From positions 9,307 through 73,306 of the forward strand of contig CAZETK010000008.1 of the NCBI GenBank assembly GCA_964515195.1: a DNA stretch of 64,000 nucleotides, written 5' to 3'. The notes below the pieces were generated by a model. The model was not told the origin of the DNA. It did not search any database and worked only from the letters and a program-made list of their open reading frames with translations. Position numbers and translations under genes: made by a program. Below, piece by piece: positions 25,045-34,088 of the stretch. Source of the stretch: Ga0074139 sp964515195 (GTDB lineage: Bacteria; Bdellovibrionota; Bdellovibrionia; Bdellovibrionales; Bdellovibrionaceae). Within the stretch, counting starts at the first letter, position 1. The number at the start of each line of letters is the position of its first letter.

Positions 25045-25452
25045 CTAAATCTGGTGAGGATGGGGCGAAGACGAGACTGACCTTAGGAAGTAGGTTGCGA
25101 ATGTCACCCAGAAGACGGTACGAAAGCTCATAGCTATCAGAGTTTTCGTTTCGTAGAGGCCGCCCTGATATATGTAATTCAACAGATAAGCCAGAACTAA
25201 GAGATTTGCGCCGGCTAGCCCTATAGCCCATTTTTTAGCGAATCTAGCTGAGTGGTAGGTCAGCACACCCGTTAGCACATAAAAAAATCCGGCTATAAAG
25301 TTAAACCACAAAACCAGGGGCACAATTTGACCCCTGGTTTGAATTCCACTTTCAGTAAAAAGGGCTCGACCACCTGCCATAACGGTGACTAAGCCAAAAA
25401 GAATGAAGATTGATGCAATCCAAAGACTCTTTTTTTGTTTAAAAATAGACAT
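25045..25452 (-). CDS. Four-helix membrane protein of the MarR operon
   Basis: About 135 aa from the ATG at 25452; the frame extends 16 codons into the upstream gene, but the internal ATG, 10 nt after that gene's stop, is more likely. Four transmembrane helices are clear. The start and end are basic and the loop after the second helix is short, giving a DoxX-like or small-sensor outline, without a firm family. It is the third gene after marR and the His-rich periplasmic protein. Confidence 0.65.
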   Translation of the reverse strand: MSIFKQKKSLWIASIFILFGLVTVMAGGRALFTESGIQTRGQIVPLVLWFNFIAGFFYVLTGVLTYHSARFAKKWAIGLAGANLLVLAYLLNYIYQGGLYETKTLIAMSFRTVFWVTFATYFLRSVSSSPHPHQI

Positions 25453-25462
25453 AAAAAACTCT

Positions 25463-25900
25463 TTAGTGCTTCCAGCCTTCATGGGAAAACAGCTTTTCAT
25501 AGTCTAAGAGACTTTCGTGGATCTTTGCGTGGCCGCTATCGTATTTTCCCTTCTTGAAATCCGCAGTCCCTTGCAAGATTTTTCCTAAGACTGGATGGAT
25601 TGCAGCGTCAGCTTCAGGCTCTAATTTGCAAGTCTTAAAGATATCCTGAACGACACTTGCGACCTTGGTTCCATACTCTCGCACTTGCTTCTGGTCCTGA
25701 CTTTTTCCTTGTAGCTCCGTCATCAGGTCTACAATTTTTTCCATCCTAACTTTCAAATCATCGGTTGGAATAAACTTTTTTGCTACAGTCTGACCTTTTC
25801 TCGCAGGTGCTACCGGGTGATGCCCTGAGTGATGATCATGGTCTTGTGCGAAAGCCAATTGCATTGAGAATGTCAGTATGACGCTTAAAACTACCTTCAC
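25463..25900 (-). CDS. His-rich periplasmic protein
   Basis: 145 aa. A signal peptide ends LAFAQ and the mature N-terminus is DHDHHSGHHP, a cluster able to bind Cu, Ni or Zn. The rest is predicted helical with a Cys in KTCKLEPEADAAIHP. Its ATG overlaps the marR stop by 4 nt, so it is coupled to the regulator. Metal handling or stress protection is inferred from the His cluster alone; it could also be a helical-bundle structural protein. Confidence 0.72.
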   Translation of the reverse strand: MKVVLSVILTFSMQLAFAQDHDHHSGHHPVAPARKGQTVAKKFIPTDDLKVRMEKIVDLMTELQGKSQDQKQVREYGTKVASVVQDIFKTCKLEPEADAAIHPVLGKILQGTADFKKGKYDSGHAKIHESLLDYEKLFSHEGWKH

Positions 25901-26346
25901 GATTCCTCCTGTTTTTTATTTGTTTTAAAACTTAAATCCGAACTTAAAAATTTAAAAATATTTTTGGGTATCTTATTCGCCAGATTACCGATGGCCTCTT
26001 CAAAGATTTTTATTCGTTCAAGGCTTAACTTGTCCATAAATTTTTTCCCGCTAATCGTCAGGGATAGATTTTTAGCGCGTCTATTATCTTGGTCTTCTTT
26101 TCGCTCAATTAAATTTTTTTTGACGATATCATCTATAAGCCGACTAGTTGCCGATATAGATAAATTTAGTTTGGATGCGATATCCTGAATATTAATAGTT
26201 TTCTCTCGATCAATAATATGGAGAGCTGCCATTTGCGAAAAACTAAGTTGTTCCTTACTGACAACGACGGCCAATCGTTCAATAACTTTGCTAAAAAGCA
26301 CCCGCGTGAACCGCTCAAAAGGTGAGTTAATTACATTTTTGGCCAC
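25897..26346 (-). CDS. MarR-family transcriptional regulator
   Basis: 149 aa with the winged helix-turn-helix block ALHIIDREKTINIQDIASKL, then SISATSRLIDDIVKKNLI and the wing ERKEDQDNRRAKNLSLT, typical of MarR/SlyA repressors. It begins a three-gene operon with the His-rich periplasmic protein and a membrane protein. A palindrome GTTGC-N6-GCAAC 20 bp before the start is the likely operator, so autoregulation is inferred. Ligand unknown. Confidence 0.88.
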   Translation of the reverse strand: MAKNVINSPFERFTRVLFSKVIERLAVVVSKEQLSFSQMAALHIIDREKTINIQDIASKLNLSISATSRLIDDIVKKNLIERKEDQDNRRAKNLSLTISGKKFMDKLSLERIKIFEEAIGNLANKIPKNIFKFLSSDLSFKTNKKQEES

Positions 26347-26365
26347 TTGGCTATTTTACACAATA

Positions 26366-26381
26366 GTTGCGTTTTTGCAAC
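26366..26381. promoter_or_regulatory. Probable MarR operator
   Basis: GTTGC-GTTTTT-GCAAC, a 16-bp palindrome about 20 bp upstream of the marR start, with a further GTTGC half-site at about 26389. Size and position fit a MarR dimer site. Confidence 0.55.
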
Positions 26382-26481
26382 CATTGCTGTTGCGAAAATT
26401 TACGCGCTTCGGTAAGTGGTTCTGTTTCTTACAAACTCACTTCGGAACTGGAGATTATCTCTATAAGTCCCTTACAACCCT

Positions 26482-26787
26482 CTATCCAGACTGGTCCTTA
26501 CCTTTTTGCGCGTGTTTCACGGCGGAAGATCGGCCTGCACCAATATCCGTATAAGCACCTGTAGGAATTCCTAGCACATCTTCTTTGGCCTTTTCGGCGG
26601 CTTTTCCGCTTTCATTGATGTATCCGGATTCTTTTGCATCTGAGACATTCATTTCCCCCACTTGTCCGCTTAGGTCTTTGTCATCCTCTGGGGCTTGTGG
26701 AATTGCTGTTAACTCCCGGTTAAAGGTTTCATCTGACAAACTTGAATCCTTATGCGGTTTGAAAATTCTTTCGGTTTCATTGCTCAT
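26482..26787 (-). CDS. Small hydrophilic protein, unknown
   Basis: 101 aa, strongly acidic and Ser/Lys/Gly-rich, without hydrophobic core, probably disordered. The ATG has an excellent ribosome site (AAGGAGGAG, 3-8 nt before it), which is the main support for a real gene. It is divergent from dps across ~208 bp. The KAAEKAKEDVLGIP stretch is reminiscent of LEA-like or stress proteins, but no family is assigned. Confidence 0.65.
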   Translation of the reverse strand: MSNETERIFKPHKDSSLSDETFNRELTAIPQAPEDDKDLSGQVGEMNVSDAKESGYINESGKAAEKAKEDVLGIPTGAYTDIGAGRSSAVKHAQKGKDQSG

Positions 26788-26995
26788 GAACTCCTCCTTG
26801 AGGCAATCTTTGAACTAGCAAAAGAGGGGCCGTTATTCCTAAAAAGGGGATAGTTCATTTTTTACATGAATACATCTAAATTGAATCATATTTTCGATGC
26901 TGCGATCATCTTGAAATTTGACAGCAACTCAATCGGAGAGTGGCTCCTTCCAAAATTTATTTTTATTCTAGTAGCCGCCATACTAAGGAGGCCGC

Positions 26996-27547
26996 ATGAA
27001 TAAGACCAAAAATAGTTTGTCCGAGAAAGTCCGAAAAGATGTCTGTCAAGTGCTGAATCAGAATCTTGTAAACGTCATCGATCTAGAATATCAAGCGAAA
27101 CAGGCCCATTGGAATATAAAAGGAATGCAATTTCGATCCCTTCATAAAATTTTTGATGACGTATCTTCCATAGCTCGAAAGTACGTCGACGAATTCGCAG
27201 AACGATCGGTTCAATTGGGATCTGTCGTGAAAGGCACTATCCGTGTTGCCGCAGAACAATCAGATTTGGAAGAATATCCAACTGACCTCATCTCGGCCGA
27301 AAAGCACATTGAAACTATCGGAGATCGCATCGCTACAGTGGCCCGCTTCACTCGACAAGCGATCGACAAAAGCGAAAAGTTAGGCGATAAAGTCACATCC
27401 GATATCTTTGTCGATGCAACCAAAGACCTGGATGAGTTAACCTGGATGCTGGAATCTTATCTGATGGACGTAACATCCGACATTCGCGAGAGTGTCGAAA
27501 AATCAAGGGGAAGATCTCAAGACATTTCTCGCCATGTCAGCCATTAA
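26996..27547 (+). CDS. dps: Dps-family ferritin-like DNA-protection protein
   Basis: 183 aa. Ferroxidase residues of Dps are visible: His in QAHWNIKG, Asp in the following SLHKIFDD and Glu in KYVDEFAER. Dps dodecamers oxidise and store iron and can coat DNA in stress or stationary phase. The ATG is preceded by AAGGAGG. Lys-rich N-terminus suits DNA binding. The upstream 208 bp, shared with the 101-aa gene, should hold the promoter. Confidence 0.93.
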   Translation: MNKTKNSLSEKVRKDVCQVLNQNLVNVIDLEYQAKQAHWNIKGMQFRSLHKIFDDVSSIARKYVDEFAERSVQLGSVVKGTIRVAAEQSDLEEYPTDLISAEKHIETIGDRIATVARFTRQAIDKSEKLGDKVTSDIFVDATKDLDELTWMLESYLMDVTSDIRESVEKSRGRSQDISRHVSH

Positions 27548-27563
27548 TCATATCGATTGAAGG

Positions 27564-28016
27564 TTACTTCTTAACTTCAATTCGAATTGACTTTGAAAAC
27601 TCTTCGCCATAGGAACGGTGCACACCATCGGCCAACTGGAGAGTTAAAATATACTCACCAGGCGGGAGCTTGACTTCTGCTTCCGTCTGGCTTTTTCCAA
27701 AATGCAAGTGCGTTTCGTCAGTAGGAATCACTTCACCTTTAGGGACAAAATCACGATTGATTAAAATATGATGATGCCCTGTAGTCTTGTCTTCAGGATC
27801 TAATCCAGCGTCACGGAGCTTGAAGTTTTTAAGTCCCATTTTAACGGTGAACGGAGAAGTCACGACGTCTCCGTCTTTCAAATTTTCAAAAGTAACTTCA
27901 ACTTGCGGAGGCGTGGCTTGCTCTGACGGCTTCTTGGAGGAAAAACCAAAAGCCGGCCCGGCAAAGACCATAGAGACAAAAAATACACTTAGACTTAACG
28001 CAAATTTATTGATCAT
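27564..28016 (-). CDS. DUF4399-domain exported protein
   Basis: 150 aa with a signal peptide ending FAGPAFG. The mature part is an Ig-like beta domain with the DUF4399 pattern: FENLKDGDVVTSPFTVK, then TTGHHHILIN, THLHFGKSQTE and LPPGEYILTLQLADG. Function of the family is not established; His residues in GHHH and HLHFG suggest metal binding. Convergent with dps, 16 bp apart. Confidence 0.88.
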   Translation of the reverse strand: MINKFALSLSVFFVSMVFAGPAFGFSSKKPSEQATPPQVEVTFENLKDGDVVTSPFTVKMGLKNFKLRDAGLDPEDKTTGHHHILINRDFVPKGEVIPTDETHLHFGKSQTEAEVKLPPGEYILTLQLADGVHRSYGEEFSKSIRIEVKK

Positions 28017-28145
28017 ACTTAACTCCTGAGAAGGTTGAAAATTCAGACCTCAAGAGTAAACATGAGTCCCGTCTCAAACAAGACCCATTGAGTCGGGCAT
28101 TCTCACTGTGCTGAATATTACAGATAACTTCTACACCCCTAAGTT

Positions 28146-29792
28146 TTAAGCTCCAGCATCGCTTAGTTGTTTTATGAATTCTTGTGGATCGACCGGTGTA
28201 TATTGATTTTTAATATCGCCTCGATTGATCAAGACGGGACCACCGATCCGTCCTTCCTGAGCTTCAATTCCCAATACATAGGTTGAAGGAAGGAACTCAC
28301 ACTCACTGTAGGTTTGTTCGTCTTCAACCAAGACTTGGCATACCACTGCTTGAATTGCTTTCTTTGAATTGGGGAGTTCAGAGGCAAAATTAGCGTTTTC
28401 GAAAACCATTAAAAAGAATTGACTCTGAAGAATAGGATAGACATCCAATGTGTCACGGCTGTTTTTATCCTGGATTCGGACACCTCGGTCTGGAACTACG
28501 CTGTAGTATTCCTGTCTCTTTCTTTTTTCGCTGTCGACAAATTCGATTTTAACATCCACCTCAAGACCCTGCGGTGTGGCCCTAAATTTCCAATCTAAAG
28601 ATCCTGACTTTACGTTGGTAAAAAGACGTGCCGAATAGATGGAGTTATCTTTTTTCATCCGGTTTCCGAGACTGTTGATTAAACTTGGCAAAGTCTTTTT
28701 GATATTTTCTTGAAGTTGATACTTTACTCGCAGCTGGGGTGGAGCTGAGGACTTTCCTTCCTTTAATTCCTTTTCTTTCGTTTTGATATATTCAGCTGGA
28801 TCAATATTATTGTCCTTCATGTACTGAACCTGTTCTTCTTGCGTCAGAGGGCGAGCCGCTTGGTAGCGCCCATCGACCCAGGCCATGATGACAGGTATAT
28901 TGACTGTCCAACGCTCATTTTCAATTTTGTATACGTTTAAAAACAAAATACTGCATTTAGCATCAATGCAAAGTGCTACTAATTTATAATCCCCAGCTTC
29001 AAGGTTGGTTTGATTGGCCACTGAAAATTCAATATCTTTAAACTCGACAACTACATCTGATTTATGTGTCACTAGATAGGTCGCCTTCTTGTGATCTCCC
29101 TCAAGCTTAATGTCTAAGGCTTCTCCGTCCATTCCTTGTGGGAGGCGAACCTTAAGTAAATTCTTCAACGTATCAGGCGAGAAATTCTGTTGCATTCTGG
29201 CGGCGAAGTTAAACGATTGATCGAAAGTGAGTTTGATCAGACCATCATCTTGAGGTTCAGTTGAAGCACTCGAAGCGGATTTTGCGCCCTGGCCGTCTTC
29301 TTGACTTTGATTGGACCCGGTTGAGGCTCCACCCACCCCAGAAGATAAAGCCTGACTCTTGACCGGAGATGGCGCTTCAAGGGTTGCGCTACCGCTGCTT
29401 GAGCCACCTGTAATTTCAGAGCTGGTCACACTGTCGCTGACTGGTGGCACTGTAGGGACAGCTCCTGCACTTTGAGAGTTATCCGCATCAGTACTATTCG
29501 ATGAATTACCAGTTGATTCACTAAGCGCGGGGGTGGGCGCGGGGCCGACGCCTTCCTGGCCACTGTCATCAGATGTCTCGCTATTGTTATTATGAGGCAC
29601 TCCGCTATCCTCTGCAGAGGCATCATTCTGAGCTGATGCAGAGCTTGGGTCCAGATTGTCCGTTGCACTCTGAGGGGTCTGCGCGGGTTGTTGCTGGCCT
29701 CCACGCGCCACCCGAGCATTATGACCGCGCTTCTTCGTGCAACCGGTCGACACAAATGCAATGACAACAGAAATAAGAAATATTTTGAGCAC
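28146..29792 (-). CDS. Large predicted lipoprotein with Ser/Gln-rich linker
   Basis: 548 aa, GTG start with GGAGG 6 nt upstream. Signal ends FVSTGC, a lipobox with Cys at about 18. Residues ~20-175 are a low-complexity Ser/Ala/Gln/Pro linker, followed by a folded region with conserved-looking beta structure and a final domain with Cys pairs near QAVVCQVLVEDEQTYSECEF. No domain recognised. The post-lipobox TKKRG..R..RGG resembles that of the 56.1-kb lipoprotein. Long flexible tether fits a periplasm-spanning or surface protein. Confidence 0.82.
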   Translation of the reverse strand: MLKIFLISVVIAFVSTGCTKKRGHNARVARGGQQQPAQTPQSATDNLDPSSASAQNDASAEDSGVPHNNNSETSDDSGQEGVGPAPTPALSESTGNSSNSTDADNSQSAGAVPTVPPVSDSVTSSEITGGSSSGSATLEAPSPVKSQALSSGVGGASTGSNQSQEDGQGAKSASSASTEPQDDGLIKLTFDQSFNFAARMQQNFSPDTLKNLLKVRLPQGMDGEALDIKLEGDHKKATYLVTHKSDVVVEFKDIEFSVANQTNLEAGDYKLVALCIDAKCSILFLNVYKIENERWTVNIPVIMAWVDGRYQAARPLTQEEQVQYMKDNNIDPAEYIKTKEKELKEGKSSAPPQLRVKYQLQENIKKTLPSLINSLGNRMKKDNSIYSARLFTNVKSGSLDWKFRATPQGLEVDVKIEFVDSEKRKRQEYYSVVPDRGVRIQDKNSRDTLDVYPILQSQFFLMVFENANFASELPNSKKAIQAVVCQVLVEDEQTYSECEFLPSTYVLGIEAQEGRIGGPVLINRGDIKNQYTPVDPQEFIKQLSDAGA

Positions 29793-29972
29793 ACTGACCT
29801 CCAGCCACTCAGGATGCAGGATCCACGCTCAGTCAAATTCAATAAGTTCCACCTGGTATCTATAAATTTAAAATCAGCGAATTTTGTGCACCAGGCGACT
29901 AAACTTTAAACACTTAGTGTATTTAAGACATCTTCATGTCCGCTGTGGAATGGAGCTTGCTAGTATTCCAAT
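29793..29972. other. Upstream region of the large lipoprotein
   Basis: 180 bp, probably carrying the divergent promoters of the lipoprotein (minus) and the DUF2892-like gene (plus). No convincing -35/-10 pair could be singled out. Confidence 0.4.
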
Positions 29973-30068
29973 ATGAGTCTTCTTTCATCCTCTATTTTTA
30001 GAAAGCAGGCTGCTCAATGGGAATTTCCCCCCGCACCAGTCCCGAAATTCCCTGACTACAATCCTTAA
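29973..30068 (+). CDS. Possible 31-aa leader peptide ORF
   Basis: Short frame with a basic, Trp- and Pro-containing product (MSLLSSSIFRKQ, then EFPPAPVPKF). It ends 13 nt before the GTG of the membrane protein gene, so it could be a coupled upstream ORF. No good ribosome site precedes it. Low confidence. Confidence 0.25.
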   Translation: MSLLSSSIFRKQAAQWEFPPAPVPKFPDYNP

Positions 30069-30081
30069 GAAAGGGGGCCCT

Positions 30082-30537
30082 GTGGAACAACAAACTCAAT
30101 TCTTTCCTCCATCCAGTGAGCGGGTCAATCTGCATTCAAGGTTCGAAATCAATGAGCGCATTCATGAGGAAACTGTACGAAGACTCGAAAGCCTCGGCGA
30201 AGACAGCGTTGCGATCACTTCTCAACTCCAAAAACTAGATCGTGAGTGGGATATAGAGCGCGCAATTCAGTTAAATGCTTCGACTGTATTTTTAATAGGA
30301 TTGGGTTTAGGGGTCTTCTTTAATAGAAGATTTTTTGCACTTCCCGTTATCGCAGCAGGGTTTCTTATGCAGCACTCTCTTTTTGGGTGGTGTCCCCCGG
30401 TTCCCATTCTTAGGCGTTTAGGGTTTCGCACACCTCGCGAAATCGAAAATGAGCGATTTATACTAAAGCAACGTCGAGGAGATATACGGCACGTAGGAGA
30501 AAGCTCTGAAGAGCTTCTTAGAGCTCTAGCTCGTTAG
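30082..30537 (+). CDS. DUF2892/YgaP-like membrane protein
   Basis: 151 aa, GTG start with AAGGGGG upstream. A charged N-terminal helix (~70 aa) precedes two hydrophobic helices (VFLIGLGLGVFF and LPVIAAGFLMQHSLFGWCPP) and the motif GWCPPVPILRRLGFRTP, which is the DUF2892/YgaP C-terminal signature (usually gxCPlyxxlGixT). In YgaP this part is fused to a rhodanese; here it stands with a helical extension instead. Its 3' end overlaps the convergent histidine kinase by 12 nt. Confidence 0.75.
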   Translation: MEQQTQFFPPSSERVNLHSRFEINERIHEETVRRLESLGEDSVAITSQLQKLDREWDIERAIQLNASTVFLIGLGLGVFFNRRFFALPVIAAGFLMQHSLFGWCPPVPILRRLGFRTPREIENERFILKQRRGDIRHVGESSEELLRALAR

Positions 30538-31902
30538 GTCTTGTGTCTTGACCCGACTAGCAATCGAAGGGCTTTCGCACCGACTCGGTGGCAAAATACT
30601 GTCTTCCATATTAAGTTCGTTGAAAAACTCCGTTATCGCAGGGCCCTGATGAGCCACTAAGATTTGAAAGGTACTGCCTGAACCCACTTCTGTACGCACT
30701 AGCGTAACATCGCCCCCTAAACATCGCGCCAATTTTCGCGATAAGGATAAACCTAAACCAGTTCCACCGAAGCGACGGGCATGAGAGGAATCTCCCTGAC
30801 TAAAAGGCTGAAACAGTCGCGAGACCTGTTGGGGCGTGAGGCCGATACCCGTATCTTCCACCGTCCAACAGAGTTGTTGGATTTGCTGATGGTAGGAAAT
30901 TTTGATTCTTACCTGACCCTCCTTTGTGAACTTCAAAGCATTACCTACTACATTCAGTAAGATCTGCCGAAGCCGTGTCGGATCAGTATGAATTGTGAGG
31001 GGAATCTCTGAGTCTAGAAAGACCTTCAAGCCATTGTCATTGGCTTGAGCCTGCGGTGCCAAGGTCAAAATAAGCTCTTTGGTAAAGTCATGAACATTAC
31101 AAGATTGAATCTCGGGCTCGATTTGACCAAATTCCACCTTCGAAACATCCAGAACCTCGTTAACGACTTTCAAAAGATGATGACCGTTGTTTCGAATGCG
31201 CAAAGCCCAGTCACGGAGTTCCGGATCACCCTCCTCTAGATTACTTAACATAAGATCCGAAAATCCGATGATGGCAGTTAATGGAGTGCGGATTTCATGA
31301 CTCATATTTGCCAAGAACAGCGACTTAGCTTGGTTCTCATTTTCAGCGTTTTCTTTAGCTTGTAAAAAAGTTTTCTGGGATGATTGCAAAGCACGGAAGG
31401 ATCTGGCGTTATCTAATGCGAAAGCAGCCCGAGTCCCGATTTCTTGGCAAACAACAGTATCTTCCGATGTAAATGGTTGCGTTTCTATCTGCCGCAACAA
31501 TACAATGGCTCCGATTACCTCATGGCGAGCCCGGAGTGGAACACACATATACGAACCCACTCTCGACATATAAGGAGTCAATTCAGAGCGGAATATTTTT
31601 CTTTGATCTGAGGCATCGAGCTTTTTAACAAATTGGGTCGCGCCCGTCCGGACAACTTGATGAGGCCCCCATCCTTCTTCAAACTCGATAGGTTCTGCAA
31701 GCGTTGTCTTTTCAGAAAATATGCTGTGAACTAATTTTAACTTATGGTTGTCATCAATCCACCAGATCGAACAAGAGTGGGCCACATCAGGTACTATCAA
31801 TTTAGACAATCGCTTTAGGGTTTCTTCCCAACTCAGAGTTGAGCCAATTTCCAACCCCATTCGTGCAAATACCGTCAGGATTCGATCTGTGGAAAACGTC
31901 AT
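30526..31902 (-). CDS. GAF-domain sensor histidine kinase
   Basis: 458 aa, no membrane segment, so cytoplasmic. A GAF domain fills about residues 20-175 (YMCVPLRARHEVIGAIVLLR). A HisKA domain follows with the H-box FLANMSHEIRTPLTAIIGF (phospho-His at about 210), then the HATPase: N-box LLNVVGNALKFT, DTGIGLTPQQ, F-box, and GGTGLGLSLSRKLA. All catalytic parts are present. The GAF ligand is unknown and no response regulator is adjacent, so the partner lies elsewhere. Confidence 0.93.
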   Translation of the reverse strand: MTFSTDRILTVFARMGLEIGSTLSWEETLKRLSKLIVPDVAHSCSIWWIDDNHKLKLVHSIFSEKTTLAEPIEFEEGWGPHQVVRTGATQFVKKLDASDQRKIFRSELTPYMSRVGSYMCVPLRARHEVIGAIVLLRQIETQPFTSEDTVVCQEIGTRAAFALDNARSFRALQSSQKTFLQAKENAENENQAKSLFLANMSHEIRTPLTAIIGFSDLMLSNLEEGDPELRDWALRIRNNGHHLLKVVNEVLDVSKVEFGQIEPEIQSCNVHDFTKELILTLAPQAQANDNGLKVFLDSEIPLTIHTDPTRLRQILLNVVGNALKFTKEGQVRIKISYHQQIQQLCWTVEDTGIGLTPQQVSRLFQPFSQGDSSHARRFGGTGLGLSLSRKLARCLGGDVTLVRTEVGSGSTFQILVAHQGPAITEFFNELNMEDSILPPSRCESPSIASRVKTQDLTS

Positions 31903-32118
31903 CTTTGTTAATTCCGTAGGATGATTAATACTGGACCCGAAAGACTGTTATCTCTCAAATTTTCTAAATGTCCACAAGTGAAAAGACCATTCGTGTAGAT
32001 GTTGGTGCATAAGTTGTGCTTAAAACAATTTCCTATCGACTCAGAATGGAAATCATTACATTTTTGCTGTTTTTGGATGAGTTTTGACAAATTCGACATT
32101 TCACGACATGATAGGTCT

Positions 32119-32775
32119 ATGAAGAACTGGGTTTTTGATCTTGATGGCACTTTAGTCGATACGATAGACCAATATTCCGAAAAGCTAAAACGGGTTTTTG
32201 CTTATTTCGAAATTCCCGTGACTGACGAAGTCCTCGCGAGAGCTCGAAATGCGTTTGATGCACGAAAATTTTTTTCCTACTATCTAGATGCGGCCGACAT
32301 CGATCGTGCTTATCAATTGCTTCAAAAGTTTAGCTTGGAATTGGCACCAAAGGCCAAATTGTTCGAAGGCGTCTGGGACCTTTTGAATTTTCTGCAAAGC
32401 CAAAATGTTCAACTTAGTCTGTGGACTGGTCGGGATGAAACCTCTACCCGCAGGATCCTCCAAAATTGTGGGCTTGATCCCTTTTTCAATACTTGCGTTA
32501 CAGGCACTTGTGTTGACAAAAAGAAGCCTGATCCAGAGGGTCTGCAAAAAGTTCTCGAGCTCACTCACGCCCATCATGCCGATACAATCATGGTGGGAGA
32601 TCATCTTTTTGACATTCAAGGGGCAAAGGCTTTGGGCATCAAAGCCCTTAGCGTGAGCTGGCGAGAAGAACTAACTGCTGATAGCAACCATCCCTTGGTC
32701 GGCCTATCCGATGGACATTTTTATAATACTAGCGAACTCATCACTTGGGCGCGAACTGAGCTCACTGAGCAATAG
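32119..32775 (+). CDS. HAD-superfamily hydrolase (phosphoglycolate phosphatase-like)
   Basis: 218 aa from the ATG at 32119; the open frame extends 40 codons further but the HAD motif I should be near the N-terminus. Motif I FDLDGTLVDT, motif II LWTGRDET with its Thr/Ser, motif III Lys in CVDKKKPDPEG, and motif IV VGDHLFDIQGA are all present. A helical cap lies between I and II. Substrate unknown; phosphoglycolate or nucleotide phosphatases are closest. Overlaps the convergent SOD-like gene by 14 nt. Confidence 0.88.
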   Translation: MKNWVFDLDGTLVDTIDQYSEKLKRVFAYFEIPVTDEVLARARNAFDARKFFSYYLDAADIDRAYQLLQKFSLELAPKAKLFEGVWDLLNFLQSQNVQLSLWTGRDETSTRRILQNCGLDPFFNTCVTGTCVDKKKPDPEGLQKVLELTHAHHADTIMVGDHLFDIQGAKALGIKALSVSWREELTADSNHPLVGLSDGHFYNTSELITWARTELTEQ

Positions 32776-33232
32776 GCGCACATGCCACCCGAGAAGCCTT
32801 TCCGTTCGATGCGATCTTGTGCAGACTAATCGCCTTATTGGCAATGGACTGGTGCTTTTCGCCGACACTTAAGTCCTTTTTCACAAACTCTGACGAAATA
32901 TTACCGGATATAGTTGTAAACGATCCAATATCAATGGCGGAGTCGCGGGGTTTCAGCTTCTTTTTGAAGTCACAGTTTTCGACTACTTTTAAAATATAAC
33001 GGCCCTTTGAAAGTGACTCTGCGCTTATCACCACATTTAGACCTTCGGTTTTATCGGCTAATGTTACAGTTGCAACCTTCATATCTTTACTTTTAAGAGT
33101 CACATCCGCAACCTGAGGCTTGGCAGTCTGATCGGCCGGATCAGCGGGTGTTGGCAGCACTTGGTCAGAAGCTAGACCTATTGTGAAAAGGTTGAAGAAA
33201 AAGAATGTCGTCAGCCAAATTAATGTTCTCAT
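32762..33232 (-). CDS. Exported degenerate Cu/Zn-superoxide-dismutase-like protein
   Basis: 156 aa with a signal peptide (ending IGLAS) and strong ribosome site. The order of blocks follows Cu/Zn SOD: G-R-Y-x-x-K-V-x-E-N-C (for GxHgxHvHexGxC), a middle block ISGNIS..FVKKDLS, HKI and a C-terminal RVACAPI (for RvACGvI). The Cys pair that forms the SOD disulfide is kept, but the metal-binding His of the HxH pair are replaced, so it cannot be an ordinary dismutase. The fold assignment is by eye and moderate in strength. Confidence 0.62.
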   Translation of the reverse strand: MRTLIWLTTFFFFNLFTIGLASDQVLPTPADPADQTAKPQVADVTLKSKDMKVATVTLADKTEGLNVVISAESLSKGRYILKVVENCDFKKKLKPRDSAIDIGSFTTISGNISSEFVKKDLSVGEKHQSIANKAISLHKIASNGKASRVACAPIAQ

Positions 33233-33506
33233 AAAATCCCCCCTAATGGACTTTTCCTTTTTTGGATCACATCAACATTTTTATGAAAAACGTACTGAAT
33301 TGAACTACAAACGATTGTTTTATATTACTACACTTGAGTCAGCCGGTCGATTTTTCGGGTCTAAATTCTCAATCTGAGAGTCTCTCTTGACATGGCTATT
33401 TTTTAAGCAGTTTTTCTAAAATTCTTTAAACTCAGAATTGATGAGAAGCCGGACTGGTCTTGACGATGAAAAGATAACTCCCGAAAATGGTTTAAGAGGT
33501 TTAATT

Positions 33507-34088
33507 ATGTTAAAAATGCGATTTCGCTTAGGAGTCGTTCTTTTTTTATCAGCGGGACTTATCAATTGCTCAACCACGAGAGATTCTCAAGCCCCTGCTC
33601 CCGCTTCATCGGATTGTCTGCGCTTCGGAGACGATCAACACTTTAATACAACCCGAATTAAGGCTTTTCAAGAACTGGTGTTACAGCAAATTCAAATTGC
33701 AAAGTCAGCTCCGCTTTCTCAGAAAAATTCGACTCTGCTCCCATCTCTAGAGGTTTTACGCCGTCGGGTGAATTATCCCTTTTTACAACCCAGTTTAATG
33801 CCCCATACAGTGACTCAAGTTCTATCGCGAGAGGCCGGTAATTTAATCTCAATCCTCGAGACTGAAGCTCCCGGCACACCCAACACCGTTAACACAATCC
33901 ATTTTCTAAACCAAAACTATCTCCCCAGCTTAGAAAACCGTGACCAATGGAACTGCACCTCAGCCGGTAGCACCTCCAACAATAGTGCCGAGCCTGGTAG
34001 CCCTTCTGGCGAGGGCGTGGATTCCAACAATACTTCAAGCGGTGAAACCCAATCTGGTAATAAAGACGAAGGCCCTACCTCTCCATGA
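33507..34088 (+). CDS. Lipoprotein with low-complexity C-terminus
   Basis: 193 aa from the ATG at 33507, which has AGAGG 7 nt upstream; a longer frame from 33438 lacks support. The signal ends SAGLINC, a lipobox. The middle is helical with two Cys (SDCLRFGD, DQWNCTS), and the last ~45 residues are Ser/Asn/Gly/Glu-rich. Its stop overlaps the ATG of the glycosyltransferase fusion by 4 nt. No family recognised. Confidence 0.72.
   Translation: MLKMRFRLGVVLFLSAGLINCSTTRDSQAPAPASSDCLRFGDDQHFNTTRIKAFQELVLQQIQIAKSAPLSQKNSTLLPSLEVLRRRVNYPFLQPSLMPHTVTQVLSREAGNLISILETEAPGTPNTVNTIHFLNQNYLPSLENRDQWNCTSAGSTSNNSAEPGSPSGEGVDSNNTSSGETQSGNKDEGPTSP

Noticed and set aside
24977..25231. 84-codon minus-strand ORF
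   Set aside because: Shadow of the four-helix membrane protein in another frame.
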